Assembly (NCBI RefSeq): GCF_014212015.1
Contig: NZ_JACJVN010000006.1
Span: 15,063 to 79,062, forward strand
Direction: 5' to 3'
DNA: 64,000 nucleotides
DNA from: Cohnella lubricantis
GTDB taxonomy: Bacteria > Bacillota > Bacilli > Paenibacillales > Paenibacillaceae
Numbering within the stretch: position 1 is the first letter of the stretch; the number at the start of each line of letters is the position of its first letter. Of the stretch, positions 35,255 through 42,835 are shown piece after piece. Below the pieces are notes generated by a model, which was given only the letters and a program-made list of their open reading frames with translations, did not search any database and was not told the DNA's origin. Both the position numbers and the translations under genes were made by a program.

Positions 35255-36259
35255 ATGGACAATATCAAAGTATTGGTGACCATGCCCATGCATTCGGTAT
35301 TTCATACGTTCTTTAACCAGGAGCTTGTGCAGGAGCTGGAGCAATTCGCGGATGTATCCTGGAACACAAGCCCGACGGAGCAATTCACGAAGGAAGAGCT
35401 GTGCGAGAAGATTCGGGACGTCGATATCATCGTTACCGGCTGGGGAACGCTGCCGCTGGACGAAGAGGTGCTTCGGCATGCCGACAAGCTGCGCATGGTC
35501 GCGCATACCGGCGGATCGGTGAATCCTTACGTGACGGATGCGGTATATGAGAGAGGGATCCGCGTCGTCAGCGGAAATAATCTATTCGCGGAATCGGTAG
35601 CGGAGGGCGTGATCGCCTATGCGTTAGCTTCGCTGCGGGATATTCCGAAGTATTCGCAGGATCTTAAGCAGGGGATTTGGCCCAGCAGCTATTACAACAA
35701 GGGGCTGCTGGACAAGAGGATCGGGATCGTCGGTTACGGCATGATCTCGCGCTATACCGTGGAGATGCTGAAGCCCTTCCGGCCTCGGATTAAGGTCTAT
35801 TCGAGGCATATCTCGCAAGAAGAGCTGGATCGCCATCAGATGACCCGAGCGGATCTGGAGGATATCTTCTCAACCTGCGATATCGTCTCCATTCATGCGG
35901 CCAGAACGCCGGATACCCACCACATGATTACGGAAGAGCTGCTGAACCGGATGCCTGAGGGCTCGCTGCTCATTAACACGGCACGCGGCGCGATCATTGA
36001 CGAGGAAGCGATGTGCCGCGTACTCGCGAACCGTCCTATCTATGCGGTGCTGGACGTATTCGAGGCGGAGCCTCTTCCGTCGAATCATCCGCTGACGAAG
36101 CTGGACAACGTGATTCTGATGCCGCATATGGGAGGTCCGACGGTTGACCGCCGCTTCATGGTGACGAAGCAAGTGATCGGCGACATGAAGCGATTCTTAA
36201 ACGGGGAACCTTTGATCTGCGAGATTAGCCAAGCCTATGCGAATCAGATGACACGGTAG
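35255..36259 (+). CDS. D-isomer-specific 2-hydroxyacid dehydrogenase
   Basis: A 334-residue NAD-dependent dehydrogenase. The nucleotide-binding motif is GIVGYGMISRYTVEML with Ser-Arg further on (VYSRH). The catalytic Arg is in INTARGAIIDEEAM, the Glu in LDVFEAEPLP and the His in LMPHMGG, so the Arg-Glu-His triad is complete. Length and order match phosphoglycerate dehydrogenase/glyoxylate reductase relatives. A GAGGGGG site precedes the ATG. It lies after the sugar-catabolic operon and could reduce a 2-keto acid produced by the DapA-type lyase, which is inference. Serine biosynthesis is less likely because no regulatory domain is present. Confidence 0.85.
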   Translation: MDNIKVLVTMPMHSVFHTFFNQELVQELEQFADVSWNTSPTEQFTKEELCEKIRDVDIIVTGWGTLPLDEEVLRHADKLRMVAHTGGSVNPYVTDAVYERGIRVVSGNNLFAESVAEGVIAYALASLRDIPKYSQDLKQGIWPSSYYNKGLLDKRIGIVGYGMISRYTVEMLKPFRPRIKVYSRHISQEELDRHQMTRADLEDIFSTCDIVSIHAARTPDTHHMITEELLNRMPEGSLLINTARGAIIDEEAMCRVLANRPIYAVLDVFEAEPLPSNHPLTKLDNVILMPHMGGPTVDRRFMVTKQVIGDMKRFLNGEPLICEISQAYANQMTR

Positions 36260-36345
36260 AATATTGTCGAACAAATAGGCAAATTATGCTACTATTTATA
36301 TCAATCTCTGACTAAAGGGATATGAACAGCTAAGGAGAGAAAGTC

Positions 36346-38046
36346 ATGAAAAGGTTGGTATGTCTGGCAATTGGCTTGGTCTTGATGATGAACGCGTATG
36401 CGGTGAGCTATGCTGAAGAAGCGGAAGCCAATCATTTCACCATTGAACCGCAATTCTCGGGATTGCACGGCTATAACGATTTGCGCAGCACCTTTAACGA
36501 GGGGCTGGCATGGGTTCAATTATCCGGCGATGAGATCGGCGTTATTGACCGGAGCGGCAAAGTGCTTCTCGACAATCTGTCTCTGAATCACTATTCCTTC
36601 ACCAGTTATATGTTCAGCGAGGGGTTATCCCGTTATCGGGACTCCCAAGGGGCTTGGGTGTATCTGGACAAGAACGGGAACGAAGTCATCCGAACGACTT
36701 ATGATACCGTGTTTAACTTCAGAGAAGGCTTGGCGGCTGTAGAGCGAGATGGCAAGTGGGGTTATATCAACCGTGAGGGGAAGGAAGTCATTAAGCCCCA
36801 GTATGATGAGATCCGCGACGACGACGGCTACGGTTATAACGCGGGGACCGCGGGGTTCTATGAGGGCCTGTCAGCGGTCAGCAAGGGCGGCAAGTGGGGA
36901 TTTATCAATAAGAGCGGCCAAGTCGTCGTTCCTCTGAAGTACGATTGGGTGAATAACTTCAACGAGGGCCTGGCTGTCGTCTCGCGCAATGGCAAATGGG
37001 GCTATATCAACAAGTTCGGCACGGAAGTCATTAAGGTCATTTACGACGATGCCATCAACTTTAGCGAAGGCGTAGCGAGCGTCTTGCGTCCCAATCCCGC
37101 TGGGAACGGCTATAACTGGCTGTTCATTGATAAGAACGGAACAGTGATTAAGGATTTCAAGAATAAATACGAGATCGTCTATCCGCCCGAAGAAGGAGTG
37201 GCCGTAGCTTCCTATTATGCGGGCAGTCCGGACACGAGATATGCTCTTCTGGATCGGAACGGCACGCTCATCGTTGACTTGGGCAATAAGTATGCTGAGG
37301 TGGACGGATTCAGTGAAGGCTTGGCTTGGGCGGAGAAGCCTGATGGAGGCGTTGTGTTAATTGACCAAGCAGGCCAAGAAGTCGTTGAACCCTACTCACA
37401 GATACGAAGCTCTACCGCGGGATTGATCGGGGTTCAGGTCAACGATCGGGATCCATTCGGCTTTATGCGCAATCCGCTGGATGTCCCTTCTGCGTGGGCG
37501 GAGGCTGAAGTGAATACGGCTGCCTCTTTAAATCTAGTGCCATTGGAGATCGATTACGGTTACGCTGCCAACATCACCCGCGCGGACTTCAGCAAGCTGG
37601 CCTTGAATTTAGTATCGGTGAAGACAGGCAAGACCGTAGAAGAGCTGCTGACCCAATCCGGCAAAAAAATAAAGGATGGCGTGTTTGACGATACGTTCGA
37701 TCGGACGGTACTGGCTGCGAATGCGCTTGGAATTATTAGCGGAAGAAGCACGAACAAGCTCGATCCTAACGGATTGATCACTCGCCAAGAAGCGGCCGTC
37801 ATGCTCACGCGAGTTGCCGGCATGCTTGGCATAACGAAAGGCAGCGGTGAAGCCGTCACTTATACGGATGCCAAAGCTATAGCGAGTTGGGCTGGCGAAT
37901 CCGTTGCCGTTATCGGTTCTGTCGAGGATAAGACTAGCAACACAATCGTGATGGGCGGCGTGGGGAGCAGCAGGTTTGCGCCGGAGGAGCCCTTCACCAA
38001 GCAACAAGCATTTATCACGATGAAGAGATTATTCAATGCCGTTTAA
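36346..38046 (+). CDS. Secreted WG-repeat protein with SLH domains
   Basis: A 566-residue exported protein. A signal peptide (1-24, ending VSYAEE) precedes about seven WG/KWG repeats (residues 50-370), each of the form EGLAVV, KWGYIN, G, EVI. The C-terminal 190 residues hold divergent SLH repeats (ITRADFSKLALNLV, NALGIISGRS, ITRQEAAVMLTRVAG). WG-repeat proteins have no agreed function and are thought to mediate binding at the envelope. AAGGAG precedes the ATG. It has its own terminator and appears monocistronic. Confidence 0.88.
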   Translation: MKRLVCLAIGLVLMMNAYAVSYAEEAEANHFTIEPQFSGLHGYNDLRSTFNEGLAWVQLSGDEIGVIDRSGKVLLDNLSLNHYSFTSYMFSEGLSRYRDSQGAWVYLDKNGNEVIRTTYDTVFNFREGLAAVERDGKWGYINREGKEVIKPQYDEIRDDDGYGYNAGTAGFYEGLSAVSKGGKWGFINKSGQVVVPLKYDWVNNFNEGLAVVSRNGKWGYINKFGTEVIKVIYDDAINFSEGVASVLRPNPAGNGYNWLFIDKNGTVIKDFKNKYEIVYPPEEGVAVASYYAGSPDTRYALLDRNGTLIVDLGNKYAEVDGFSEGLAWAEKPDGGVVLIDQAGQEVVEPYSQIRSSTAGLIGVQVNDRDPFGFMRNPLDVPSAWAEAEVNTAASLNLVPLEIDYGYAANITRADFSKLALNLVSVKTGKTVEELLTQSGKKIKDGVFDDTFDRTVLAANALGIISGRSTNKLDPNGLITRQEAAVMLTRVAGMLGITKGSGEAVTYTDAKAIASWAGESVAVIGSVEDKTSNTIVMGGVGSSRFAPEEPFTKQQAFITMKRLFNAV

Positions 38047-38061
38047 AGCATAAGTTAAAGG

Positions 38062-38097
38062 GAAGACGCCAGGAATCTCCTGAGCGTCTTCTTGTTA
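38062..38097 (+). terminator. Terminator after the WG-SLH gene
   Basis: GAAGACGC-CAGGA pairs with TCCTG-A-GCGTCTTC, a 13-bp stem with one mismatch, followed by TTGTTATT. Confidence 0.8.
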
Positions 38098-38201
38098 TTC
38101 TAGCTGAATGCACTTGCGAGAATGATATACTAGGAAGAGCAATTACGGGATGTCCCGTGCTGAGATTGAACTCCATCTAGACGAATGAGGTGTATTGACT
38201 T

Positions 38202-39228
38202 GTGAATAAGCAAATGTTGAAGTGGATCTTAACCCAATTAGACGACGCAACGCTAATCACCCTATCGACTGCAACCGCAACGAAGATTAAGGGCTTCCGG
38301 GAGATTACGAAGAGCAATCTTAAGCTTACCAAGCCGCAGATCTTAACTGAATTGCAGAAGCCGACCAAAGCGGTCAGGCTTAGAGATGGACTTCGCCGAT
38401 ATGTGGAGAAGAAGCTAACCGAAGACGATATCACGAGCCTTCGCGAGCGAACGCAAGAAGAGCTCGAGGAACTCATCAGCAACGGTTCCCATGCGCTTCT
38501 GGACGTCTTGATCGTCCTGATGACGGGAGAAGACGAGGAGCAGCAACTGGTCCTTGCGGACGTCGCCGATCAGCTGTTCACGGCCCTATCGCCGGGCGAT
38601 AACGGCGCTAAACAAGACGATTCCCCGGCAACAGAGGAAGCTGCGAGTGAGGATGGCGATACCGCTGCGGATTCAGGGGTACAGGCGGCCATCGCGGCCG
38701 AAGCGCAAGCGAGAGCGCGTATATGATGGGATTGTTCCGCTGACTAGCCGGGAGACCGAGCTATTCGTTCATCCGCTATACGTGCGGCAGCAGTATAACC
38801 GTCCGGACGGACGTCTGGATGTATACATGGCCGGCGTCTATTACGGGACCGTCATGATGGATTTCAAATATCGCCCTCGTCACAACTTCTGGGAGAAGGA
38901 CCGCATCAACACGATCGCCCGCACGAGAGAGATGAATCAGCTCATCGCCTACAGCGACAGCCGTTCGAATTTTCTCTATGGCGAGGATCGCCCTTCATCT
39001 GCTGCCTTTCAGCGGCTCAGTCCGGTTGCGGAAGTGTGGGCGTTGTATCCGGTGAAGGAAGGCCGCGAGGAACGGCCGACCTCCTCGCCGGATCACAGCC
39101 TGCGGCTGATTCCCTTAAGCCCGGGCGGGGACAATGAGCACGTCGTGCAGGAGTTCGAGCGCGTACTGAAGCAGCTGCTGCAGGACAGCGCGGGCTTTAT
39201 CGAAGGGCTGCCTAAGATCGGATTCTAA
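38202..39228 (+). pseudogene. Frameshifted DUF2357-like nuclease gene
   Basis: Two reading frames make one gene. A GTG-started 174-residue segment (38202-38726) is helical at first and ends in an acidic Ala-rich linker. About 170 further residues in another frame (about 38718-39228) form a nuclease domain. That second part has no sensible start: upstream its frame reads basic out-of-frame residues. Its core, VMMDFKYRPRHNFWE, then DRINTIARTREMNQLIAY and EVWALYPVKEG, parallels the PD-(D/E)XK core of the intact DUF2357 protein at 8853-11282. A single-base loss near 38715-38722 would explain the break. I see no slippery heptamer, so programmed frameshifting is unlikely. The function of the N-terminal segment is unknown. 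Confidence 0.6.
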
Positions 39229-39282
39229 CCCAATTAGGGAGTTGAGGCGGCGAATATCCTTATTTGAAAGAAGTGATTCGCG

Positions 39283-39990
39283 ATGAACTTAGAATCTCTC
39301 ATGCAGGAACTCGAAGCGCTAGGCAAGGATCGGCTTAAGAAAATGTATCTGTCCAACGGCGCCCGCGAGCCGTTGTTCGGCGTAGCGACAGGCGAGATGA
39401 AGCCGCTATTCCGCCGGATTAAGATCAATCAGCCGCTGGCGGAGCAGCTTTACGCCACGGGGAACTACGACGCGATGTACTTCGCCGGCATCATCGCCGA
39501 TCCGAAGGCGATGACCGAAGCGGATTATGACCGTTGGATGGACGCGGCTTACTTCTACATGCTGTCCGACTACGTCGTCGCCGTCACTTTGGCTGAGGCG
39601 GATATTGCCCAGCAGGTGGCGGACAAGTGGATCGCCAGCGGCGAGGAGCTGCGAATGTCGGGCGGCTGGAGCTGCTACTGCTGGCTGCTGGGAAGCCGGC
39701 CAGACAGCGAATTCGAGGAGAGCAAGCTTGCCCGAATGCTCGACCAAGTGAGACATACGATTCATGCCGCCCCCGAGAGGGCAATATACGCCATGAGCAA
39801 CTTCATCTACACCGTGGCGACCTCCTACGTGCCGCTCCACGATCAGGCGGTCGAGCTCGCGAAGGAGCTAAGCCCGATAGAAGTCCAGAAGGACAAGCCC
39901 AAAGGTAAATTGCTGAATCCGCTCGAAAATATTAACAAAGCCATCGCCAGAGGGCAGATTGGCTTCAAGCGCAGGCATGTTAGGTGTTAA
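39283..39990 (+). CDS. AlkD-like DNA alkylation repair protein
   Basis: A 235-residue all-helical protein with HEAT-like repeats and the family hallmarks: REPLFGVATGEMKPLFR near the N-terminus, YFAGIIADP, MDAAYFYMLSDYVV and YAMSNFIYTVATSYVPL. AlkD-type glycosylases remove bulky alkylated bases such as 3- and 7-alkylpurines without base flipping. The C-terminus ends in a short basic tail. The ribosome site is weak (GAAAGAAG). It stands alone between two broken genes, with its own strong terminator, and seems intact. Confidence 0.85.
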   Translation: MNLESLMQELEALGKDRLKKMYLSNGAREPLFGVATGEMKPLFRRIKINQPLAEQLYATGNYDAMYFAGIIADPKAMTEADYDRWMDAAYFYMLSDYVVAVTLAEADIAQQVADKWIASGEELRMSGGWSCYCWLLGSRPDSEFEESKLARMLDQVRHTIHAAPERAIYAMSNFIYTVATSYVPLHDQAVELAKELSPIEVQKDKPKGKLLNPLENINKAIARGQIGFKRRHVRC

Positions 39991-40017
39991 TGGCCCCGAC
40001 GGCCCAATTAAACCGAA

Positions 40018-40060
40018 GAAGCCCCCGGTCTATTGAAGGATCGGGGGCTTACTATTTTTT
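40018..40060 (+). terminator. Strong terminator after the AlkD-like gene
   Basis: AAGCCCCCG pairs with CGGGGGCTT around a 14-base loop, followed by a run of seven or more T. The T run directly abuts the GH11 remnant. Confidence 0.85.
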
Positions 40061-40061
40061 T

Positions 40062-40355
40062 CGCCGGAACAGATCAACTACAATGCCGGTGTCTGGGCGC
40101 CGTCCGGCAACGGGTATCTGACTCTCTATGGATGGACGCGCAACTCGCTCATCGAATATTATGTGGTGGATAGCTGGGGCAACTATCGGCCTACGGGAAC
40201 GTACAAAGGCACCGTGAGCAGCGATGGCGGCACTTATGACATTTATACGTCTCAGCGGGTGAATGCGCCTTCCATTGACGGCACGCAAACCTTCACTCAG
40301 TTCTGGAGCGTCAGACAGTCGAAGAGAGCGACCGGAAGCAACGTCGCGATCACAT
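40062..40355 (+). pseudogene. Internal fragment of a GH11 endo-xylanase
   Basis: The frame reads [74 protein letters not shown] and SNVAITF. This is the middle of GH11 xylanases of the Bacillus XynA type. The nucleophile Glu in IEYYVV is present; the acid/base Glu in the later EGY motif is lost with the 3' end. The signal peptide and first third are also missing. The 5' break lies right at the T run of the upstream terminator. The 3' break fuses into an FGE-like fragment near 40353-40360. It cannot be active. Confidence 0.85.
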
Positions 40356-40794
40356 TCAGGAAGCGAACGGTTACCGATTGCCGACCGAAGCGGAATGGGA
40401 ATATGCGGCAAGCGGAGGCCAGATGAGCGCGAATTATCTTTACAGCGGAAGCAATGACGCGAATGAAGTGGCGTGGTATTGGAGAAACGCCGGAGATCAA
40501 TATTTGTCGGGAGATTGGAATTGGCCCGCCATCGAGAATAACCATGATCGAACCCAATCGGTCGGCAGCAGGAAGTCCAACGAGTTAGGGCTTTACGATA
40601 TGTCAGGCAACGTAAGAGAATGGTGCTGGGATTGGTTCGAAGACACCGAATATGGGAGCGGCTTGTTCCGGGCGGTGCGGGGCGGGGGCTGGATGGGCGA
40701 CGTCGTCAGCAGCGAGTTAACTTATCGGGGCAAGTTCGAAGCGAGCGGCATGGGGCCCGATCAAGGCTTCCGTGTCGTTCGCAACGGCGATTAA
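40356..40794 (+). pseudogene. 3' fragment of a formylglycine-generating-enzyme-like gene
   Basis: The frame gives [17 protein letters not shown], then LGLYDMSGNVREWCWDWF, FRAVRGGGWMGD and DQGFRVVRN. This is the C-terminal half of the FGE-sulfatase (SUMF1-like) domain. ATG 40378 is only an internal methionine. The paired active-site cysteines that precede the terminal GFR in true formylglycine-generating enzymes are absent here, so the parent probably was not a sulfatase activator. Because it is joined to a GH11 fragment in another frame, the N-terminal half was lost by a deletion joining two genes. Confidence 0.78.
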
Positions 40795-40876
40795 GCCAAA
40801 TATTGAAATCTACGAAGACTCCGTGTATCCTTTGTGTTCGCGGGGCATGTCGATCGGCGGGGGGAGTTGGAGGGTC

Positions 40877-40918
40877 ATGAACGATCGCAACTATGAAGTT
40901 CGCGAGGCAGGCTTATGA
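40877..40918 (+). CDS. Possible 13-residue leader peptide of the kinase operon
   Basis: A short reading frame (MNDRNYEVREAGL) with GGAGGG just upstream ends in a TGA that overlaps the kinase ATG by two bases. This could couple translation of the kinase to the leader. Spacing of the ribosome site is short and conservation is unknown. Confidence 0.25.
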   Translation: MNDRNYEVREAGL

Positions 40919-42132
40919 ACATCCTCGAAGACTTGTTGCTGCAAGTGGCGTTCGTCGTTACGCTGATCTTCGCCTACCAATTATTTTATTCGATCGGCTT
41001 CGGAAGATTACAGTATTTCAGGCTAACGCAGGCTCTTCTATTCGGAGTCGCGCTAGTGTTATGCATGACCTTTCCCGTTCATGTGACCGAACAATTGACG
41101 ATAGACATCCGAATCGTTCCGCTGCTGCTCGGCACGTTCTACGGCGGCTTCGAGACGACGCTGTTCCTATCTTTGCTCATTCTGCTCTATCGCGCTTACT
41201 TAGGGATGGATGGGGGATTCTATGGGACGACCTTGGCCGTGTTCATGTGCATTCCCATCTTCATGTACTTCCAGTCCCGATTCCTGCGAGCGGACAAGAA
41301 CCGGAGGCTGCTGACAGCGATAGGGCTAACGGTCAGCTATTGCGTGTGCAGCTTCGTCTCCATGGCTCTCTTCATCGACATGTCCGATACGTTCTGGAGT
41401 GCCATTCTTCTGTACACGGCGGTGATGGCGGCCGTCGTGCTGATCTTCGTTGCCATGAACGAGACGATTAGGGAGACGCTCGCGCGGAACCAACAGAGAC
41501 TGGAGGAAGCCAAGGACGCCGAGATCGCGTTTCTGCGATCGCAGATCCAGCCGCATTTTCTCTATAATGCTTTGAATTCGATTGCCGCTCTCTGCATGAT
41601 CAACCCCAGGCAGGCGGAACAGCTGACGCTCGATCTCTCCCGTTACCTCAGAAGCGGGCTCAACTTCAAGCAGATGGACACCTTCACCACCTTGGAGAAC
41701 GAGCTGGAACTGACCAAGGCCTATCTCAATATTGAAAAGGTGCGCTTCGGCGATCGGTTAACCATCGAGTACGACATTCATGCCGATCCAGAGCGCCGAA
41801 TACCTCCGCTAATCTTGCAGCCGTTAGTGGAGAATGCGATCAAGCATGGGCTAATGTCTCGCGTCAAAGGCGGGACTGTCAGAATATCGATCCAAGAGAC
41901 AGAGGATCGCCTTCGCTTCGCCGTCGAGGATAACGGATGCGGCATGAGTGAGGAGAAGCGGCATGGCGTCTTAAGACTCGATCCGGAGCGGAGAGGCATA
42001 GGGTTAAGAAATATAGCTCGGCGAATCAAGCTGATCTACGATGCAGGCCTTCAAATCGAGAGCGAAGTCGGGGTCGGCACGAAGGTGCGCTTCGAGATTC
42101 CTTGCTCGTTAGACAAGAGGAGAGTCGGATGA
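40915..42132 (+). CDS. LytS-type sensor histidine kinase
   Basis: A 405-residue membrane kinase. About six hydrophobic segments fill residues 5-185 in a 5TMR-LYT-like arrangement. The His_kinase domain follows with the phosphoacceptor in RSQIQPHFLYNALNSI. The ATPase has LVENAIKHGL, DNGCGM and GIGLRNIARRI. A GAGG site seven bases upstream supports the ATG. The stop overlaps the next start (ATGA), so it pairs with the adjacent response regulator. LytS kinases sense envelope or metabolite signals; the signal here is unknown. The next gene downstream of the pair encodes a large surface protein and may be the target. Confidence 0.88.
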   Translation: MNILEDLLLQVAFVVTLIFAYQLFYSIGFGRLQYFRLTQALLFGVALVLCMTFPVHVTEQLTIDIRIVPLLLGTFYGGFETTLFLSLLILLYRAYLGMDGGFYGTTLAVFMCIPIFMYFQSRFLRADKNRRLLTAIGLTVSYCVCSFVSMALFIDMSDTFWSAILLYTAVMAAVVLIFVAMNETIRETLARNQQRLEEAKDAEIAFLRSQIQPHFLYNALNSIAALCMINPRQAEQLTLDLSRYLRSGLNFKQMDTFTTLENELELTKAYLNIEKVRFGDRLTIEYDIHADPERRIPPLILQPLVENAIKHGLMSRVKGGTVRISIQETEDRLRFAVEDNGCGMSEEKRHGVLRLDPERRGIGLRNIARRIKLIYDAGLQIESEVGVGTKVRFEIPCSLDKRRVG

Positions 42133-42722
42133 TAAGAGCCATTATCGTGGACGATGAACCGTTGTCGGCGCAGCGGCTGAAGTACCTGCTGTCCGCATAC
42201 GAAGATCTCGAGGTAAGCCATACGTTTCTAACCCCGCGCGAGGCGTACGATTATGTGCGTGCTCATCGCATCCAGGTAGCGTTCCTCGATATCTCCATGC
42301 CGGAGGTTGACGGGATGTCGCTGTCCCGCCTCATGCTGGAGCATGATCCTTCGATATCGGCGGTGTTCGTCACGGGCTATGACGATTATGCGGTGCAGGC
42401 GTTCGAAGTGAACGCATTGGATTACCTGATGAAGCCGGTGACGGAACAGCGGCTCGCCCAGACATGGGAGAAGATCAAGGGGAGATATGAGGGGGCAGCG
42501 GCTTCCGAGGAGCTGCTGGCCGCGGACACCTTGCTGACCGGACAAGAGACCCGAATCGTGCAATATATGACGGAGGGCTTATCCAACAAGGAGATCGCGG
42601 ATGCGTTGAACATTACGGCGGAGACGGTCAAGTACCATCTCAAGAACGTGTTCCGCAAGCTTGACGTCAACAACCGCGTGAAGGCGCTGCAGCGCGCCAA
42701 AGAACTGAAGATCGTTCCGTAG
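42129..42722 (+). CDS. Response regulator with LuxR-type HTH
   Basis: A 197-residue response regulator. The receiver (1-120) has the acidic pair in IIVDDEP, the phosphoacceptor Asp in VAFLDISMPEVDG and the lysine in LMKPVTEQ. The C-terminal 60 residues are a LuxR/GerE HTH (ETRIVQYMTEGLSNKEIADA, then ETVKYHLKNVFRKLDV). Partners of LytS kinases usually carry a LytTR domain, so the LuxR output is unusual. It is translationally coupled to the kinase and followed by a terminator. Confidence 0.88.
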   Translation: MIRAIIVDDEPLSAQRLKYLLSAYEDLEVSHTFLTPREAYDYVRAHRIQVAFLDISMPEVDGMSLSRLMLEHDPSISAVFVTGYDDYAVQAFEVNALDYLMKPVTEQRLAQTWEKIKGRYEGAAASEELLAADTLLTGQETRIVQYMTEGLSNKEIADALNITAETVKYHLKNVFRKLDVNNRVKALQRAKELKIVP

Positions 42723-42753
42723 CCTGCAGCCAGTATAGTAGAAACGATCGCTT

Positions 42754-42776
42754 CCCCCCCATTCGGGGGATTTTTT
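42754..42776 (+). terminator. Terminator after the response regulator
   Basis: CCCCC-ATTC-GGGGG stem followed by ATTTTTTATT. It separates the two-component pair from the surface-protein gene. Confidence 0.8.
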
Positions 42777-42835
42777 ATTATAGGAGAATCTTTTACATTA
42801 ATAGACGATGAATGCTCACAAGTGGGAGGAGAATC

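Noticed and set aside
38700-38730. Programmed frameshift joining the two halves of the nuclease gene
   Set aside because: No slippery heptamer or downstream pseudoknot-like sequence is visible; a simple mutation explains it better.
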